The position numbers and the translations under genes are program-made. The notes under the pieces were generated by a model. It was not told where the DNA came from and did no database searches. It worked only from the letters and a program-made list of their open reading frames with translations. Source: Siphlonurus alternatus (taxonomy: Eukaryota; Arthropoda; Insecta; Ephemeroptera; Siphlonuridae). From it: a DNA stretch of 64,000 nucleotides. How positions within the stretch are numbered: position 1 is the first letter of the stretch; the number at the start of each line of letters is the position of its first letter. Where the stretch lies: positions 40,404,979 to 40,468,978 of the forward strand of contig OX463780.1 of the NCBI GenBank assembly GCA_949825025.1, written 5' to 3'. Below, in pieces: positions 47,106-58,444 of this stretch.

Positions 47106-47545
47106 TGGGTTGACCTACTAAAGTAATCAAAATAGCAATTATTTAAAAATTAATTTACAAAGATATACATGAAAATTTATATGTCTTGAAGAGTTTTTAA
47201 ATTAAAATGTACATTTTTTTTATACTAATTGGAACATTTAAAAAAAATAAAATTGTGCTCTAGCTCTAATATATGCATACGGAATGGAAGAGAACGATCG
47301 CGATCGCAAATGGTGGACGTGCGATGTGCTGTCTTCGATCTGTCCGTGTGTTTTAATAATTTTAGCGTATGCTTTGCTTAATGTATCCTGTAGACCAGTT
47401 TTAAAGTTTCTTTAGTAAATATTTTTATCGATATAGGTAAGTTTTTCAACCAGAAACTTCTGTAAATTATATAAATATACCAAATTAAAGTTGTTTTCAT
47501 GAATCTGACGGGAATGCAGTAGATTTTTTGTCTTAGTGGCCTAAG

Positions 47546-47556
47546 TGCGCATGCGC
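47546..47556. promoter_or_regulatory. NRF1-like palindrome between divergent genes
   Basis: TGCGCATGCGC matches the core of the NRF1 site, common at housekeeping and germline promoters. It lies between ZCWPW1 and MEPCE, about 670 bp from the first and 1.9 kb from the second coding exon. Confidence 0.4.
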
Positions 47557-47939
47557 TGTGGTGGGAAAATAAATTTGTATACAAACTCACGTGTGGAGAA
47601 CGAAATGAAGACGTTTTCGAATTTCCGTCCTGGCTGCAGTTTTTGTTAGAGGGCACCTGTATATTAAACGCCATAAAGAATTGAATTTTGCTTGTAATGT
47701 AGACAGGGCTATATATCACACTGATCATACATAATCTATTGGGTTTTGAGCAGTGAGAAAGGTTTCTGTGAAAGTCACTTTTCTATGATTTAAAAAGAAA
47801 AATTCCGAAATCACTTTACACTCATGAAAGTGTTATATGATTTATATGCATACTAGCTGTGTATGCATCTCTGATGATTCTCTCAACACCAAAACTTAAC
47901 CCTTGCTCTGTTGTGGGCGTTACTACGCAATCTATGTAG

Positions 47940-48776
47940 GCGTAATAATAATAATAATATTAACGCGGCAAATGTGGCAATGCCACGGTGGCCCGCGAAT
48001 GTTCACCAACTCTCAGAGATTTCTTAAACAAATCAAAACTCTCCGCCTCAGCAACATCTGCTGTCAACGCATTCCACTCCCTCACCGTCCTGTTTAAAAA
48101 AGAAAACTTTCCCACATCACTTCTACATCTAACATACTCCAACTTCCATCCATGATCATTTCTTCCAATATAACCTGCTCTCATCACACGACCACTCAAC
48201 TCTTCCCAACCCTCACAATTTCTTGTTATCTTATACATAACACCAAGTCTACAATTTTTTCTTCTTAACTCCAACGACTCCCACCCCAAATTCTCAATTA
48301 AAGCAGACACACTAACATACTCCTTTCTAACATCAGCACCATCACCCACAAACTGGAACCTTCCCACACGACCTGTAACCCTTCTAGCTGCTCTCCGCTG
48401 AACTTTCTCCAATTCCTTCACCCCCACACATCTATATGGGTCCCAAACACAGCAACCATACTCAAGCACTGGTCTCACCAGAGCTCTGTACGCATTATCT
48501 TTAACTACCCTACTGGTTCCCTTAAGATTTCTCATGACAATCTCCAAACACCTCCTTCCCTTTGATGTAACATATTTAATATGTTCATTCCACATTAATT
48601 TACTATGAATGACTACACCCAAATATTTATACTTTTCATCCTGCTTCAATAACTCATCATGAAGTAAATACTGCACATCTCTCTTACGCCTTTTCCTACT
48701 AAACACAACTACACAGCACTTAGCGACATTCAACCTCATATCATTATCAATAACCCACCGACACACAGTATTAAAC
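47940..48776 (-). mobile_element. 5'-truncated non-LTR retrotransposon (end of reverse transcriptase ORF)
   Basis: A minus-strand reading frame (stop at 47960) encodes the end of a LINE-type reverse transcriptase: NDMRLNVAKC, YKYLGVVIHSKLMWNEHI, LVRPVLEYGCCVWDPY and LEKVQRRAARRVTGRV, the thumb region of Jockey/CR1-like elements. The frame is open up to 48776, where it breaks off. CTATGTAG at 47932-47939 and again at 48777-48784 fits an 8-bp target duplication from truncated insertion. The 3' end carries a short ATT repeat. It lies between the divergent ZCWPW1 and MEPCE genes and its insertion looks fairly recent. Confidence 0.88.
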
Positions 48777-48784
48777 CTATGTAG

Positions 48785-49457
48785 TATGTAGTAGTAAACC
48801 TTAATCTTTTGTTATTGCATGGCTACGGTTTGTTACCTCTATGCATATGTGAAGGATGTGACCTTTTTGAGGATACATATTGGCTCTCATCCAACATTGC
48901 AGAAGGTACGGGTCGATGACTGGATGCGATGTTGCTGGATGGGAAATTTGTTTCATGAATCATTGACATTCAATATTTTTTTTGGGGATCAGCTGTTCTA
49001 CTTCAGAAAAGTTTGAGCCTGTTTCACATCCGACGCGATCACATAATATTTATTGACCACTTCACATCCAGGTAACGAACCGTAACCATTGATATGTAGA
49101 CCGAGTGCACTTTTTAATTGCCCCACAAAGCTGCATCTATTGTCTATTGGAGCTGCAGCTCCAGCAAGTCTGACAGGCCGGAGTAAAGTTTGTGTGTGCA
49201 TTCGTGGAGGGACCCGAAGTGATCAGCTGATCTTAAATTTTTATGTGAGAGGCTGGAAGATTTTTTGGTTGTGAGCTCGGTTGTAAGAAAAGCCACACAA
49301 CCTAGTATTAGCTGGGAGGTGGTCTGTAATTCGAAATTGTGAAGTTAATTGTTATTTAGTTGAGAGCAAGTCGGTACCTTACAAATGGTAAAGAGACTTC
49401 AGCCACTGTATCATAATTATGCTGTATGAATTGAGGTTATTATTTTCCCTTTTGCAG
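48785..49457 (+). other. MEPCE upstream region
   Basis: Likely contains the MEPCE promoter and leader exon; slightly less AT-rich than its flanks. No TATA box is convincing. Confidence 0.4.
49283..49284 (+). promoter_or_regulatory. MEPCE: Candidate donor of a MEPCE 5' non-coding exon
   Basis: The MEPCE start codon exon opens at a splice acceptor (49458), so a leader exon must lie upstream. CGGTT|GTAAGA at 49283 is a plausible donor giving an intron of about 175 nt; the transcription start is not visible. Confidence 0.3.
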
Positions 49458-49463
49458 GTAATT

Positions 49464-49840
49464 ATGGCTTCAACAGAGATTGAAAGGCCAATTACTGTGG
49501 AAATACCAAAACCAGAATGTCCAATGGAGTCAAAATCTCCAGATAAGAAAGAAGAAAAAGCCAAGACAGAAAAAACACCTGAGAAACGGAAGCCATCAGT
49601 GAATCCAAATCAGGCACAGCAGGCTAATCAGCATAAGAGGTTCCGCCATGACAATGATGGTCGTCACTTCAAGTTTAACAGAAAACGTTCATACAGCTTT
49701 AATGGGGGTAACGGCAAGTTTGGGCCTCCGCACAAGAGGTGGAAGAGGGATTTTATTGTCCCTCCAACAAAGTTTCTGCTGGGTGGTAACATCTGTGATC
49801 CTCTTAATCTAAACTCCATGCAAGATGAAGAAATCAATAG
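49464..49840 (+). CDS. MEPCE: MEPCE coding exon 1
   Basis: Starts [18 protein letters not shown] after acceptor CTTTTGCAG (exon boundary 49458) and ends AATAG|GTATGC. Lys/Pro/Glu-rich, then an Arg/Asn/Gly-rich stretch and ILGG-like [14 protein letters not shown], the first DPLNL motif. It leaves two bases that form an Arg codon with the next exon. Confidence 0.93.
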
Positions 49841-52270
49841 GTATGCATATGTTATTGTTATTAGAGTACTTAAATGGAAACTAATTCTAGCTCTCAGCAC
49901 TTTAATTTTACAATTTGATTCATTGATCTACAACATAGATGCTGTAATAAAAAGAATATTTATTTTTGAGAATCGTTCTTGAACAGCTGTTTCTGGTCTC
50001 TGAATGTATTTAAATCCATGATATCATTGTAAAGTGGAGCTCCTCATATATAATAGCTATTGAGTATAACTATAAGAATACAGATTGTATTTACAAATTT
50101 TGGGATTCAAAGTAGAGCACAATCATGTTCTTAGACCAATTTGTGTGACTGCTGTGTACAGTACTTAATTTGCAAATATAGGTAACTTTGAATTGCTGTC
50201 TTTTGCAGGGCAATGAATGCTGTGACTCCACAATCATCGCCACTGCCAACCCCTCGCCATCGCAAGGAGGCCATTGAGGTTCTTATTCCACCAAACATCC
50301 ATGATCCACTGAACCTGTCTGCTCCAGACGACGATCCAAATTACGAGCTCCGTCTCATCTCACCCAAGAAAAAGAAACCACGTAATCGTCGCAGAAAGAG
50401 TGCAGCAGCTGCTGCAGCAGAGGAGGCAAAGCCCTCGGAAGTGGAGAAGGTTGCTGGAGTCGAGGCAGAGGCAGAGACTAACAAGAAACCAGAAGAGAGC
50501 ACACCATGTGACAAGAAACCTGCACGTAGAAGTGGGGAGGGACGCAACAATGACAGAAAGCAGTGGCCGCTAAGGCGTTCCCTTGATGACAAAATTGTGA
50601 GTCCTGTTATTCCACAGCCAGGAGGATGGAAACATCCTCCCCCAATTTTTAACAGAAATTTATCATGGGAACATAATGCAGGACCCAGAAATAGAAAAAA
50701 TCATCGTCGCAATAGAAACAGAGGAAAATCTGAATCACAAGACCCTCCAGTTTTTAAGCCTAGTAATGCAAGGTTTCAATACGGCAATTATAACAGATAT
50801 TATGGTTACCGTAATCCTAACCAAGAGGTTGATGCGAGAATGAAGTGTTTTCGTAAGGACATGTTTCAAGGCAAGGAGGTTTTGGACATTGGCTGTAATG
50901 TGGGTCATGTGACCCTCTCAATAGCCCAGCAGTATGGAGCTCGCAAAGTCACAGGCATTGACATAGACCGTAAATTGGTGAATGCAGCAAAGAAGAATGT
51001 ACGTCACTATGCCAGCTGCCGACCTTCTGATTGCCTAGAGCGTTTCCCTGCCTGCATGCCTGTGCTGTATGGCGACCTTGACCCTCCAGATGTGAATGGC
51101 TCGCAGGCTCTCAAGTTCCCTCACAATGTTTCCTTTATTCATGTAAGTACTATTACTGAATTATGATCATAATTAATATATTACCAGCTGCAAATAAAAT
51201 TGAATTGCCGGAAATGATGCAGATTCTACACACAAAATTTATGTCACAGCTATTTTCAGGCTTAAACTTTCGCTGGGGTATTGTACAGAGGCTATTCAAA
51301 AAGAATGTAGAATAGCTTATAGCCTAGAAATATTTTATAGTCCACAAAGCTAAGCATTAATTATAGTATTTATTATTTAACAATCCCTCTTTAAATCTTC
51401 AAACAAACAGTACAATATAAACATATTGCACCATATTGATCAAAATTTATTTATGTACTGCATGGGTATACAGTAACTTCACGTGGTACATCTAAAATAC
51501 AGTAAATTACAGTTAATGCATGTACAAATGCTGTAAATGCTCTTTTGTACTCTATAACAGGTTTTATAACAATATATTACTGTATTCCCATTTAGTACTC
51601 TTAATACCTTGCAATTCATATCTCAGCTGTTTCCTTTCTGGTTAATTAAATCAATTAAATGTATGTACAGTATATATGTTAAGAATTAAAATTTGGCAAA
51701 TAATTTTTGAGTGAACCTGTGACGGCAAAATTTTCACCTGCTGTGACTTTTTTCAATCGGTAAGGCCTTGCTGGTTATATTTTCTTTTAATATTAATAAT
51801 ATTTTTTCCTGTAATACAAGAAATAAAGAAAAAATAGAAGTGCATAACTCAAGTCTTTTGGAAAAAAGTTCTGCCTATCAGACAGCTAAAATTTATGACT
51901 TTTTACCTTTGTGTCTGAGAGAAGTGGAAAATATTAATAATTAATATATTTAAGGAAAATTTTAAAAAAAAATACTAAGGGTAAGATAGCCCGAGACATT
52001 GATTGTAGTAGTCCCATTTGATTAACATTTAAACCTTAGCAACCTCATAATAATTCTGATTTTTTTTTAGAGACAGTCCTTAGCACCAAAAGAATGTGGA
52101 AAAAATTTCAAAACAATCGGACGATCCAATTGTTTTAAATTAATGTTTTAAATTTTCAGTATAGGGCTTTCCCATAGAGACCTAAACTAACTGTAAGAAA
52201 TTAATTTAAAAAAATTGGATCGTCCGGTTGTTTTGAAAATTTTTTCTATATTTTTTGGTGCCAAGGACTG

Positions 52271-52306
<36 letters not shown>

Positions 52307-53874
52307 AATTATTATGAGGTCCCCGCTAAGGTTTACATGTTAATCAAATGGGACTACTACAATCGATGCTTCATGTTATATTACCCTTAACAAAGAATTT
52401 TATTCTGTAAAGATGTTTTTTAGCAATAAGTTGCCTGAGGATATATTGTCTAGTGTGATTTTCTAAATATTTATGTATAAATAATTATTATTAATTATAT
52501 ATGCCTTGCTAGTAACTGTTAGTATCATATGTGTTGTTGTAAAGTGTTTCAGTGTTTGTTATATTTTGTAAAATGACATAATCCATGTTGTACTTGTATA
52601 GCCAGTGATTAAATAAATGAATTGAATTGAAAATATGTATAAAGTACAGTACGGTATGTCAAGAAATAGGATTTCTTTTTCAACTGCAGGGCAAATAATA
52701 TTTTAGTTTTACTTTTATAAAGTATTTCTCTGTTTAACGTTCATTGTTTATTTGCAGGGCAACTATGTGCTAGACTCAGACGTTCTACTGGGCATGGAAA
52801 AGCCACAGTTCGATGTGATCCTCTGCCTCAGTGTCACCAAATGGTTCCACCTAAACTTCGGGGACGAGGGACTGAAGAGAGCGTTCCGTCGAATGCACAC
52901 TCAGCTACGGCCTGGCGGTCGTCTGATTCTCGAACCTCAACCTTGGTCTAGCTACAATGGCAAGAAGAAGCTCACGGTAAGCTTCACCTCATGGTGTCAT
53001 CATGATAAACTATTCTTTTAAATTAGAGCAAGATAATAAACCTACATGTTTAATAAACCACAGTGAGAGAAAGGTTCAAAGAAAAACATGTCAACAAGAG
53101 TATATCTTAGTATGATTTTTTATCTTGTCCCTTTAGTTTTCCTTTTATAAGTTTAGTAGTCTGGCAGAAGCAGACATCTGGCTTTATCAATTACCTAGAG
53201 TATCTACCTTATTTACACTCCTCGCCTCTGAAAAGTTCCTTTTTTTGCAGCCTTGTTAATTGCCATTGTAATATGCTCACAGAACATGGTTATTAATATG
53301 GCTGCAAATAGATCTTTCAAGAGGCGATGACTGTACAAAAAACATAATACATGTATATCGTTAATAAAGCAAATATCCCAGTAATGAAGCCAGAAGATGT
53401 CTACTTTTGTCAAGTGACTAACAATTTATTAGGGAACCATGATGACTCAAATTTCTTAGGTGTGTGTGAAACTGGAAATATAATACTGTACCAAAGTGGG
53501 TTTACAAAGTATCTTGTTGTTTATATTGTATCGGCAACACTGTGTATTGTATTTGTGAAATGAAGGTCAGTAGATGCTACTTCTTTTATTACTCATACCT
53601 TGATGCCAAAAGTCTTTTATGAAGTCACCCATAAGGCCTGTACAGTATAGACACTTTTTAAACCCCCTTCGGTACAGCTCAAATAAAACATGTACATGTA
53701 TTTATGAAGTTTACTGATGTATTTAGTATTTATAAGTGTTGTTGTTTTGATGATAATTTTACTAATTAAGTATTTTCTACAAATGCTCCAACTGACTAAC
53801 AGCAAAAGGCAATTTTCTGTCCCTGCTAGTATTTTTGCTGTTAATCGAATGCTCTGAGTTGTTTGTTTATTTGT

Positions 53875-53969
<95 letters not shown>

Positions 53970-54698
53970 TTCTGATTTCAGGAAACAATCTTCAACAACT
54001 ATAAGAGCATTCAGCTGTTTCCTCAAAAGTTCACTGAATATTTGTTGAGTGCAGAAGTTGGCTTCAATAAGTGTGAGGTGATTGGTACGCCCCTTCACCA
54101 CTCTCGAGGCTTTCAAAGACCCATTCAGATGTTCTCAAAGGCTGAGCTGCCTCACAACTCTCCCTCGGAAACAGTTCCCTCAACTGCTTGCGGGGACGCT
54201 GCCCTGCCTACAGAGACTTCTGTCATCCGTACAGGGTTAGCTGCCGTGGCCCCCATTCTCATGGAAGAAGAGGAGGAGTGGGAATTAGAGCCAGAGTTTG
54301 TGGACGATAGGCAAGAGGTAACACCTGAACCCGAGGAACGGGTCGGCAAGGAAGTCCTTCAGGAAAGAGAGGATATCCCTGGCAGTAGTAAGGGTGATGA
54401 GGCCCATCCCAGCTCACCAGCAGATAGTGAGGAGAGTGTCCTAGACTGCAACGTGAGCAGCAAACCTCTAGAGAGTCAAGGGGAAAGTAGTAAAAGTGAC
54501 ATTGCTCATTCAGATCAAGTGGGAGATGAGGTTTTAGACTGCAGTGAGGTTACTTCTGCCCCACATAATAAAAGGCCCCATCCTGGATCCCCAGGAAGCC
54601 CTAATGAGGACTTTGTCAGGGAAGAACCTGATGTGTTAAGTGAGGAGGAAGAAGCAGACAAGCGGGGCGGAAAGAGGTCAAAAGCCTCGGCTGAGTAG
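49464..54698 (+). CDS. MEPCE: MEPCE / Bin3 7SK snRNA 5'-methylphosphate capping enzyme, complete CDS in 4 exons
   Basis: Exons 49464-49840, 50209-51142, 52758-52976 and 53982-54698 join in frame to 748 residues, TAG at 54696. ATG 49464 lies 6 nt after a splice acceptor, so there is an upstream non-coding exon. The N-terminus is basic and disordered with two DPLNL motifs; the methyltransferase motif I ([16 protein letters not shown]) is at about 350-365, LCLSVTKW at 459-466, then [17 protein letters not shown], and the Bin3 end [12 protein letters not shown] at 554-565. The family transfers methyl from S-adenosylmethionine to the gamma-phosphate of 7SK RNA and stabilises the 7SK particle that restrains P-TEFb in the nucleus. 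Unlike human MEPCE, about 180 acidic residues follow the catalytic core. It is divergent to ZCWPW1 and convergent to the EML gene. Confidence 0.95.
50209..51142 (+). CDS. MEPCE: MEPCE coding exon 2 (DPLNL motif and SAM-binding motif I)
   Basis: Acceptor GTCTTTTGCAG, donor TTCAT|GTAAGT. Contains a second motif, [11 protein letters not shown], a basic disordered linker with an alanine run, and the start of the Bin3 methyltransferase fold: [11 protein letters not shown], then [16 protein letters not shown] and [11 protein letters not shown], the S-adenosylmethionine-binding beta1-loop-alpha and acidic beta2 end. Confidence 0.95.
51975..52390. mobile_element. TTAA-type MITE, family 1, copy in MEPCE intron
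   Basis: Starts CTAAGGGTAAGATAGCCCGA and ends TATTACCCTTAA, with the internal TCGGACGATCCAAT of the family. Carries an A-run of about 28 at 52277-52304. Located in the intron between MEPCE coding exons 2 and 3. Confidence 0.8.
52758..52976 (+). CDS. MEPCE: MEPCE coding exon 3 (catalytic core)
   Basis: 219 nt, phase 0/0, acceptor TTATTTGCAG, donor CTCACG|GTAAGC. It encodes [37 protein letters not shown] and LEPQPWSSY, nearly diagnostic for the Bin3 domain. A TTAA-type MITE lies in the intron before it (51975-52390). Confidence 0.96.
53866..53971 (+). repeat. TTTA microsatellite at the MEPCE 3' splice site
   Basis: About 25 TTTA units end ten bases before the acceptor AG of the last MEPCE exon, so the repeat takes the place of the polypyrimidine tract. 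Confidence 0.95.
53982..54698 (+). CDS. MEPCE: MEPCE coding exon 4 (end of Bin3 domain, acidic tail)
   Basis: Acceptor CTGATTTCAG, directly downstream of a long TTTA microsatellite; stop TAG at 54696-54698. It encodes the last Bin3 segment ([20 protein letters not shown] to [12 protein letters not shown]) and then about 180 residues rich in Glu, Ser, Asp and Pro, ending in a small basic patch ([10 protein letters not shown]). The tail is absent from the human enzyme, which ends just after the core. Confidence 0.93.
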   Translation, partial: ETIFNNYKSIQLFPQKFTEYLLSAEVGFNKCEVIGTPLHHSRGFQRPIQMFSKAELPHNSPSETVPSTACGDAALPTETSVIRTGLAAVAPILMEEEEEWELEPEFVDDRQEVTPEPEERVGKEVLQEREDIPGSSKGDEAHPSSPADSEESVLDCNVSSKPLESQGESSKSDIAHSDQVGDEVLDCSEVTSAPHNKRPHPGSPGSPNEDFVREEPDVLSEEEEADKRGGKRSKASAE

Positions 54699-56452
54699 CA
54701 AGCGAGTTGGTGTCTGTGAGATGTGCCAAGACTCTGGATAGAGATACTGTGTTTCCAGTTAATGTGGACTCCTTTCCTTCCACACACTTTCAACTAGACT
54801 CACTAGCACAAATCTTTTGCCGGGAAATATTGAAAACTTAACCTTATCATTTCTTTTCTGTTGTACAGTGTCTATATTTTGTTTCCATCTTACATTACTC
54901 ACTATTTATTTTTATTTTGCTGCACAAGAAAAATGTATATTAAGAAAATGATTATTGTATATTAACAAAAATACTAATAAGATTCCAATTTTTTAGCAGA
55001 AGTAAAAATAAAAATCTACCTTTCGAGGGACCTCTTGGGTACTATATGGTTTCTATTTCAACACTTCATTGAAAGGTAAACAGTATGACTGATTTCAGTA
55101 AGTAATGACCAAGCCAAATTGTATCCAGAAAGACTAGAAACTTGTTTATTACAGTGATGGGGTCTTTCGGTAAAAATAATGTACATATTATTTTCAGTTG
55201 CAACAGCTAGGATAAAAATGGTCACTATATTGTTTTACATGTTTAGTCCCTACCCTCTTTTTTTCTTATTAAATCTCGTTCTACTACGTACTGGCTTTAG
55301 TAATGCTTTTATAGAATTTTGAGAACTGAGTTAGGAAGCTTTTAAAGCATCAATGAGGAATTATAAATATAATTATGTATAACATGCAGTAGAAATTTTA
55401 ATCTAGAATAATTCCATCTGCATATATTAAAAATAGTGTAACTTGGACTCCTGAGTGAGCATGTGGTGCACAACATAAGCTCTGCTCTGTGATTTAACCC
55501 AACAGTGTGTACATAATTATAATACCGAGTGATGCATATTAGAAAAATAAATAGTATATGTAAATCTGTAAAGATGTGTTTTTTATTAATTATTAACTTA
55601 TGTGAAAGGACTACAATATATTAGTATTTACAACAATAAACATAACATTTCATTACTTTTTCCCCTTTTTGCAATTTCTTAAAAGCTGTGCTTGAAATAA
55701 GCAAGTGTTTTGATGATATTTTTATGAACAATCTAAATTAATTTAAAAGTTTCTTTCCATAAAGTGGCAATTCACTGTCAGGTGACAATGAAACTGATTT
55801 TTTTTTTTATTTGAGGTCCTGCAAGAACTTAAGATAAATATTTAACAATCGGTATACATATTTTGATGGAAAGACACCTGAAATATATATTAATTTTAAA
55901 GTTACAATTTTAAATACATTATTTTTAAGTGTAGAAAAATTAAAAATTTAAGTGCATGTTATTATTATTAATGATATTTAATATGGAGAATAATTTGCCA
56001 AAAATAATGCAGCTTTATTTTGGTATATGCTGATATAATATAATCTTGAGCAAAGAGAACATTTTTATAAATTTGATTTATTCACTGTGCATTTTTTGGG
56101 TTCTTGGAATGATATAGACAAATATTAATATTTAATTTAGAAATATTAATAAGATGTGCTACAGTTAATGTTGAACTATCACAGACTATACTAAATATTT
56201 GTAGTGTAATAAAACATTAAAATTATTTCTATAAAATCTATAAAGTTTGAGTTCACAACAGGTCAGGTATCTTGCTCTGATTTTCATTTTAAAACTTCAT
56301 TTTACTATCATATCAGACGAGGCACTGATCTAGAGAGGGATATTTCACAAAAAAATATAATATACAATAGAAGTTTCAAGTCACTATGCATCATAATTTA
56401 ATGCTTGCTTATAATTGTGAGGCTGTCGATGTCGGACTTGAAAACACAGCAA
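54699..56452 (+). other. MEPCE 3' UTR and convergent intergenic DNA
   Basis: AT-rich, with AATAAA hexamers but no other feature. The transcript end cannot be fixed from sequence. Confidence 0.5.
55007..55012 (+). terminator. Candidate poly(A) signal for MEPCE
   Basis: AATAAA about 310 nt after the MEPCE stop; another lies at 55546-55551. Either could end the transcript. Judged from the hexamer and position only. Confidence 0.35.
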
Positions 56453-56785
56453 ATGGAGTACCGAGTCTCAAAATTTTTTATTTCAGAAATGGATAGAGGG
56501 TGCAAAAATATGCTACTCTGAATTTTTTCAGATTTTTCTGAGACCGGGAAATATTTTTAAAAAATTATTGAAAGTCCATTTTGATGACGTCATGAGGCGC
56601 CTCGCCTCCTTAAGAAAAGGATAGGATATTAACGCCCATGACGTCATAAAACGGACTTTCAATAATTTTTTAAAAATACTTCCCGAGCTCAGAAAAATCT
56701 GAAAAAATTCAGAGTAGCATATATTTTTGCACCCTCTAGCCATTTCTGCAGTTAAAAAAAAAGAAAAATGAGGTCGGTACTCCAT
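56453..56785. mobile_element. CRE-bearing foldback MITE
   Basis: Ends ATGGAGTACCGA and TCGGTACTCCAT; two ATGACGTCAT cores either side of a short centre. Lies between MEPCE and EML. Confidence 0.82.
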
Positions 56786-56790
56786 TGAAT

Positions 56791-57000
56791 TGCGCGGATC
56801 CAAGGGGGCGTTCCCCTCCCTACCTCCCCCCCCCTCCCTAAAAGGTCCCAAAATACATTGAAGGTGTCACCACCCCCCATCCATCGCCCCATCCTACCAC
56901 CGCAAATTTAACATTGCGGGATAGGGCCTCCCCCCCCCCCCCCCTCTTCCCTCCCGCCTTCTTCTAGAGCTCAGGAGATGCGCGCTGGATCAGCCCCTGC
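56791..57000. mobile_element. hAT-like MITE relic with C-rich tracts
   Basis: TGCGCGGATCC near 56791 and GCGCTGGATCAGCCCCTG ending about 57000 look like worn family ends; the interior AAATTTAACATTGCGGG is the inverted marker. Directly abuts the MITE ending at 56785. Confidence 0.5.
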
Positions 57001-57653
57001 CTCTATCTCCCCTTTCTTCCCATATTGAATCTTGTGGAACTATGGGATGAGCAACACCTCTTAAATAAATATCTCTAAATACAAAATTCCCAAGTGTCAA
57101 TTTAAGTAGCATATTATATATGTATATTTTATACATATTGCATCAGATAAATTAATTGCTATCAGTACAAAAATGATCCATCTGCTTTAAAATTTGATAT
57201 TCAAACATTTCTGCACTTTGTCAATTGCATTTTTAAACAAGTTGGCTGCATGCATGGAGGCTGATAGGTATTATATAATATATATATTATATAATTTTTA
57301 TAAATTAAATATTATGTACAGAAATAACTTTTGAAACGAAAATGAGAATAAAATTTAGCAAGGAGCTAAAATAAGTTTTACATTTCATTATATTTTTAAT
57401 TCATTTACTTCGATCATCAAGAAATTCGTACAAATATGTTTAAAAATTAATGCAAGGTAACATCAGTGTTATAAAAACAAATTAATATATTGATGTGTTC
57501 ATTAATTATTATTAATTCAATTTTGGGATGAATATATATATGTAATGTAACAAAAACCATATCAGCTCATCAAAAATAGAATATATATATTTTTTTCATT
57601 AGGTTTATTTTACGACTTTCTCCCCTCAACCCTGAGCATGAGTGTTTCACTTA

Positions 57654-57864
57654 ATGGAGTATCGACCTTATTTTTTTTTATTGCAGAAATGGATAGAGGG
57701 TGCAAAGTTAAAGAGCGGCGTCTCGTGACGTCACAAAAAGAAGTTTCAATAATTTTTTAAAAATACTTCCCGGGCTCTAAAAAATCTGAAAAAAATCAGG
57801 GTAGCATAACTTTGCACCCTCTATCCGTTTCTGCAATAAAAGAAATTGAGGTCGATACTCCAAT
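57654..57864. mobile_element. CRE-bearing foldback MITE, left arm deleted
   Basis: Starts ATGGAGTATCGACC and ends GGTCGATACTCCAAT; after GAGGGTGCAAAGTTA it jumps to the centre (GTGACGTCAC), so most of the left arm is missing. Confidence 0.78.
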
Positions 57865-58290
57865 GCATCAAATCATCAACTCGACTACTATAATAATATT
57901 AATAATATGTACAAGGCAGCAGCTGCAGCTTTAAATTGTTGCAATGCTGTTTAAATGGACGTAATTTAAGATTTAATTGAGAGGATAATGAAATTTCATT
58001 GAATATTTTCTGTGATGCAAGTTAAATAAATAATTGTCATCTAAAATGTCAGTTTTTTTAATATTAAAAATAAACAATTAATATTGAATTAATTATTAAT
58101 ACTCATGCTATATGTATATATATTGCATGTATTTCTATAATGAATCATATACAGAATCTATCCCTTGAAATGTGTTTCTAGTATTTATGTCCCCTCAATG
58201 AGTTATATCTTCAGTCTCCTGTCCAAAGAGAGCTGTACAGTTGTGGCTGTAAAAGTGGATTGTCCATAGAATTGTCGTTATACTATTGCT

Positions 58291-58444
58291 TTAGTCGTCC
58301 ACCACGTCCCAGAGCATGAGAGCTGCGTCGCTGCCGCCCACTGTCACCACGCTGCGGTCCAGCTGCAAGAAGCGTGCTGTTGCCACATGACTGCTCTGTG
58401 CCTTCTCCTCCGTGTACTCAGCTCGCGGCGTGATGCATGGGTAC
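58291..58444 (-). CDS. EML: EML last exon
   Basis: 154 nt, acceptor AACATTGCAG, stop TAA at 58291-58293. Encodes [20 protein letters not shown] and closes with [19 protein letters not shown], the final blade. The protein ends only five residues after that blade's tryptophan, as is usual for EML proteins. Confidence 0.93.

Noticed and set aside
47378..47728. 116-residue minus-strand ORF between ZCWPW1 and MEPCE
   Set aside because: No domain, contains the NRF1-like site, and does not join in phase with ZCWPW1. It could overlap a 5' UTR but is not supported as coding.
53863..54048. 61-residue ORF of leucine/isoleucine/phenylalanine/tyrosine repeats
   Set aside because: Translation of the TTTA microsatellite.
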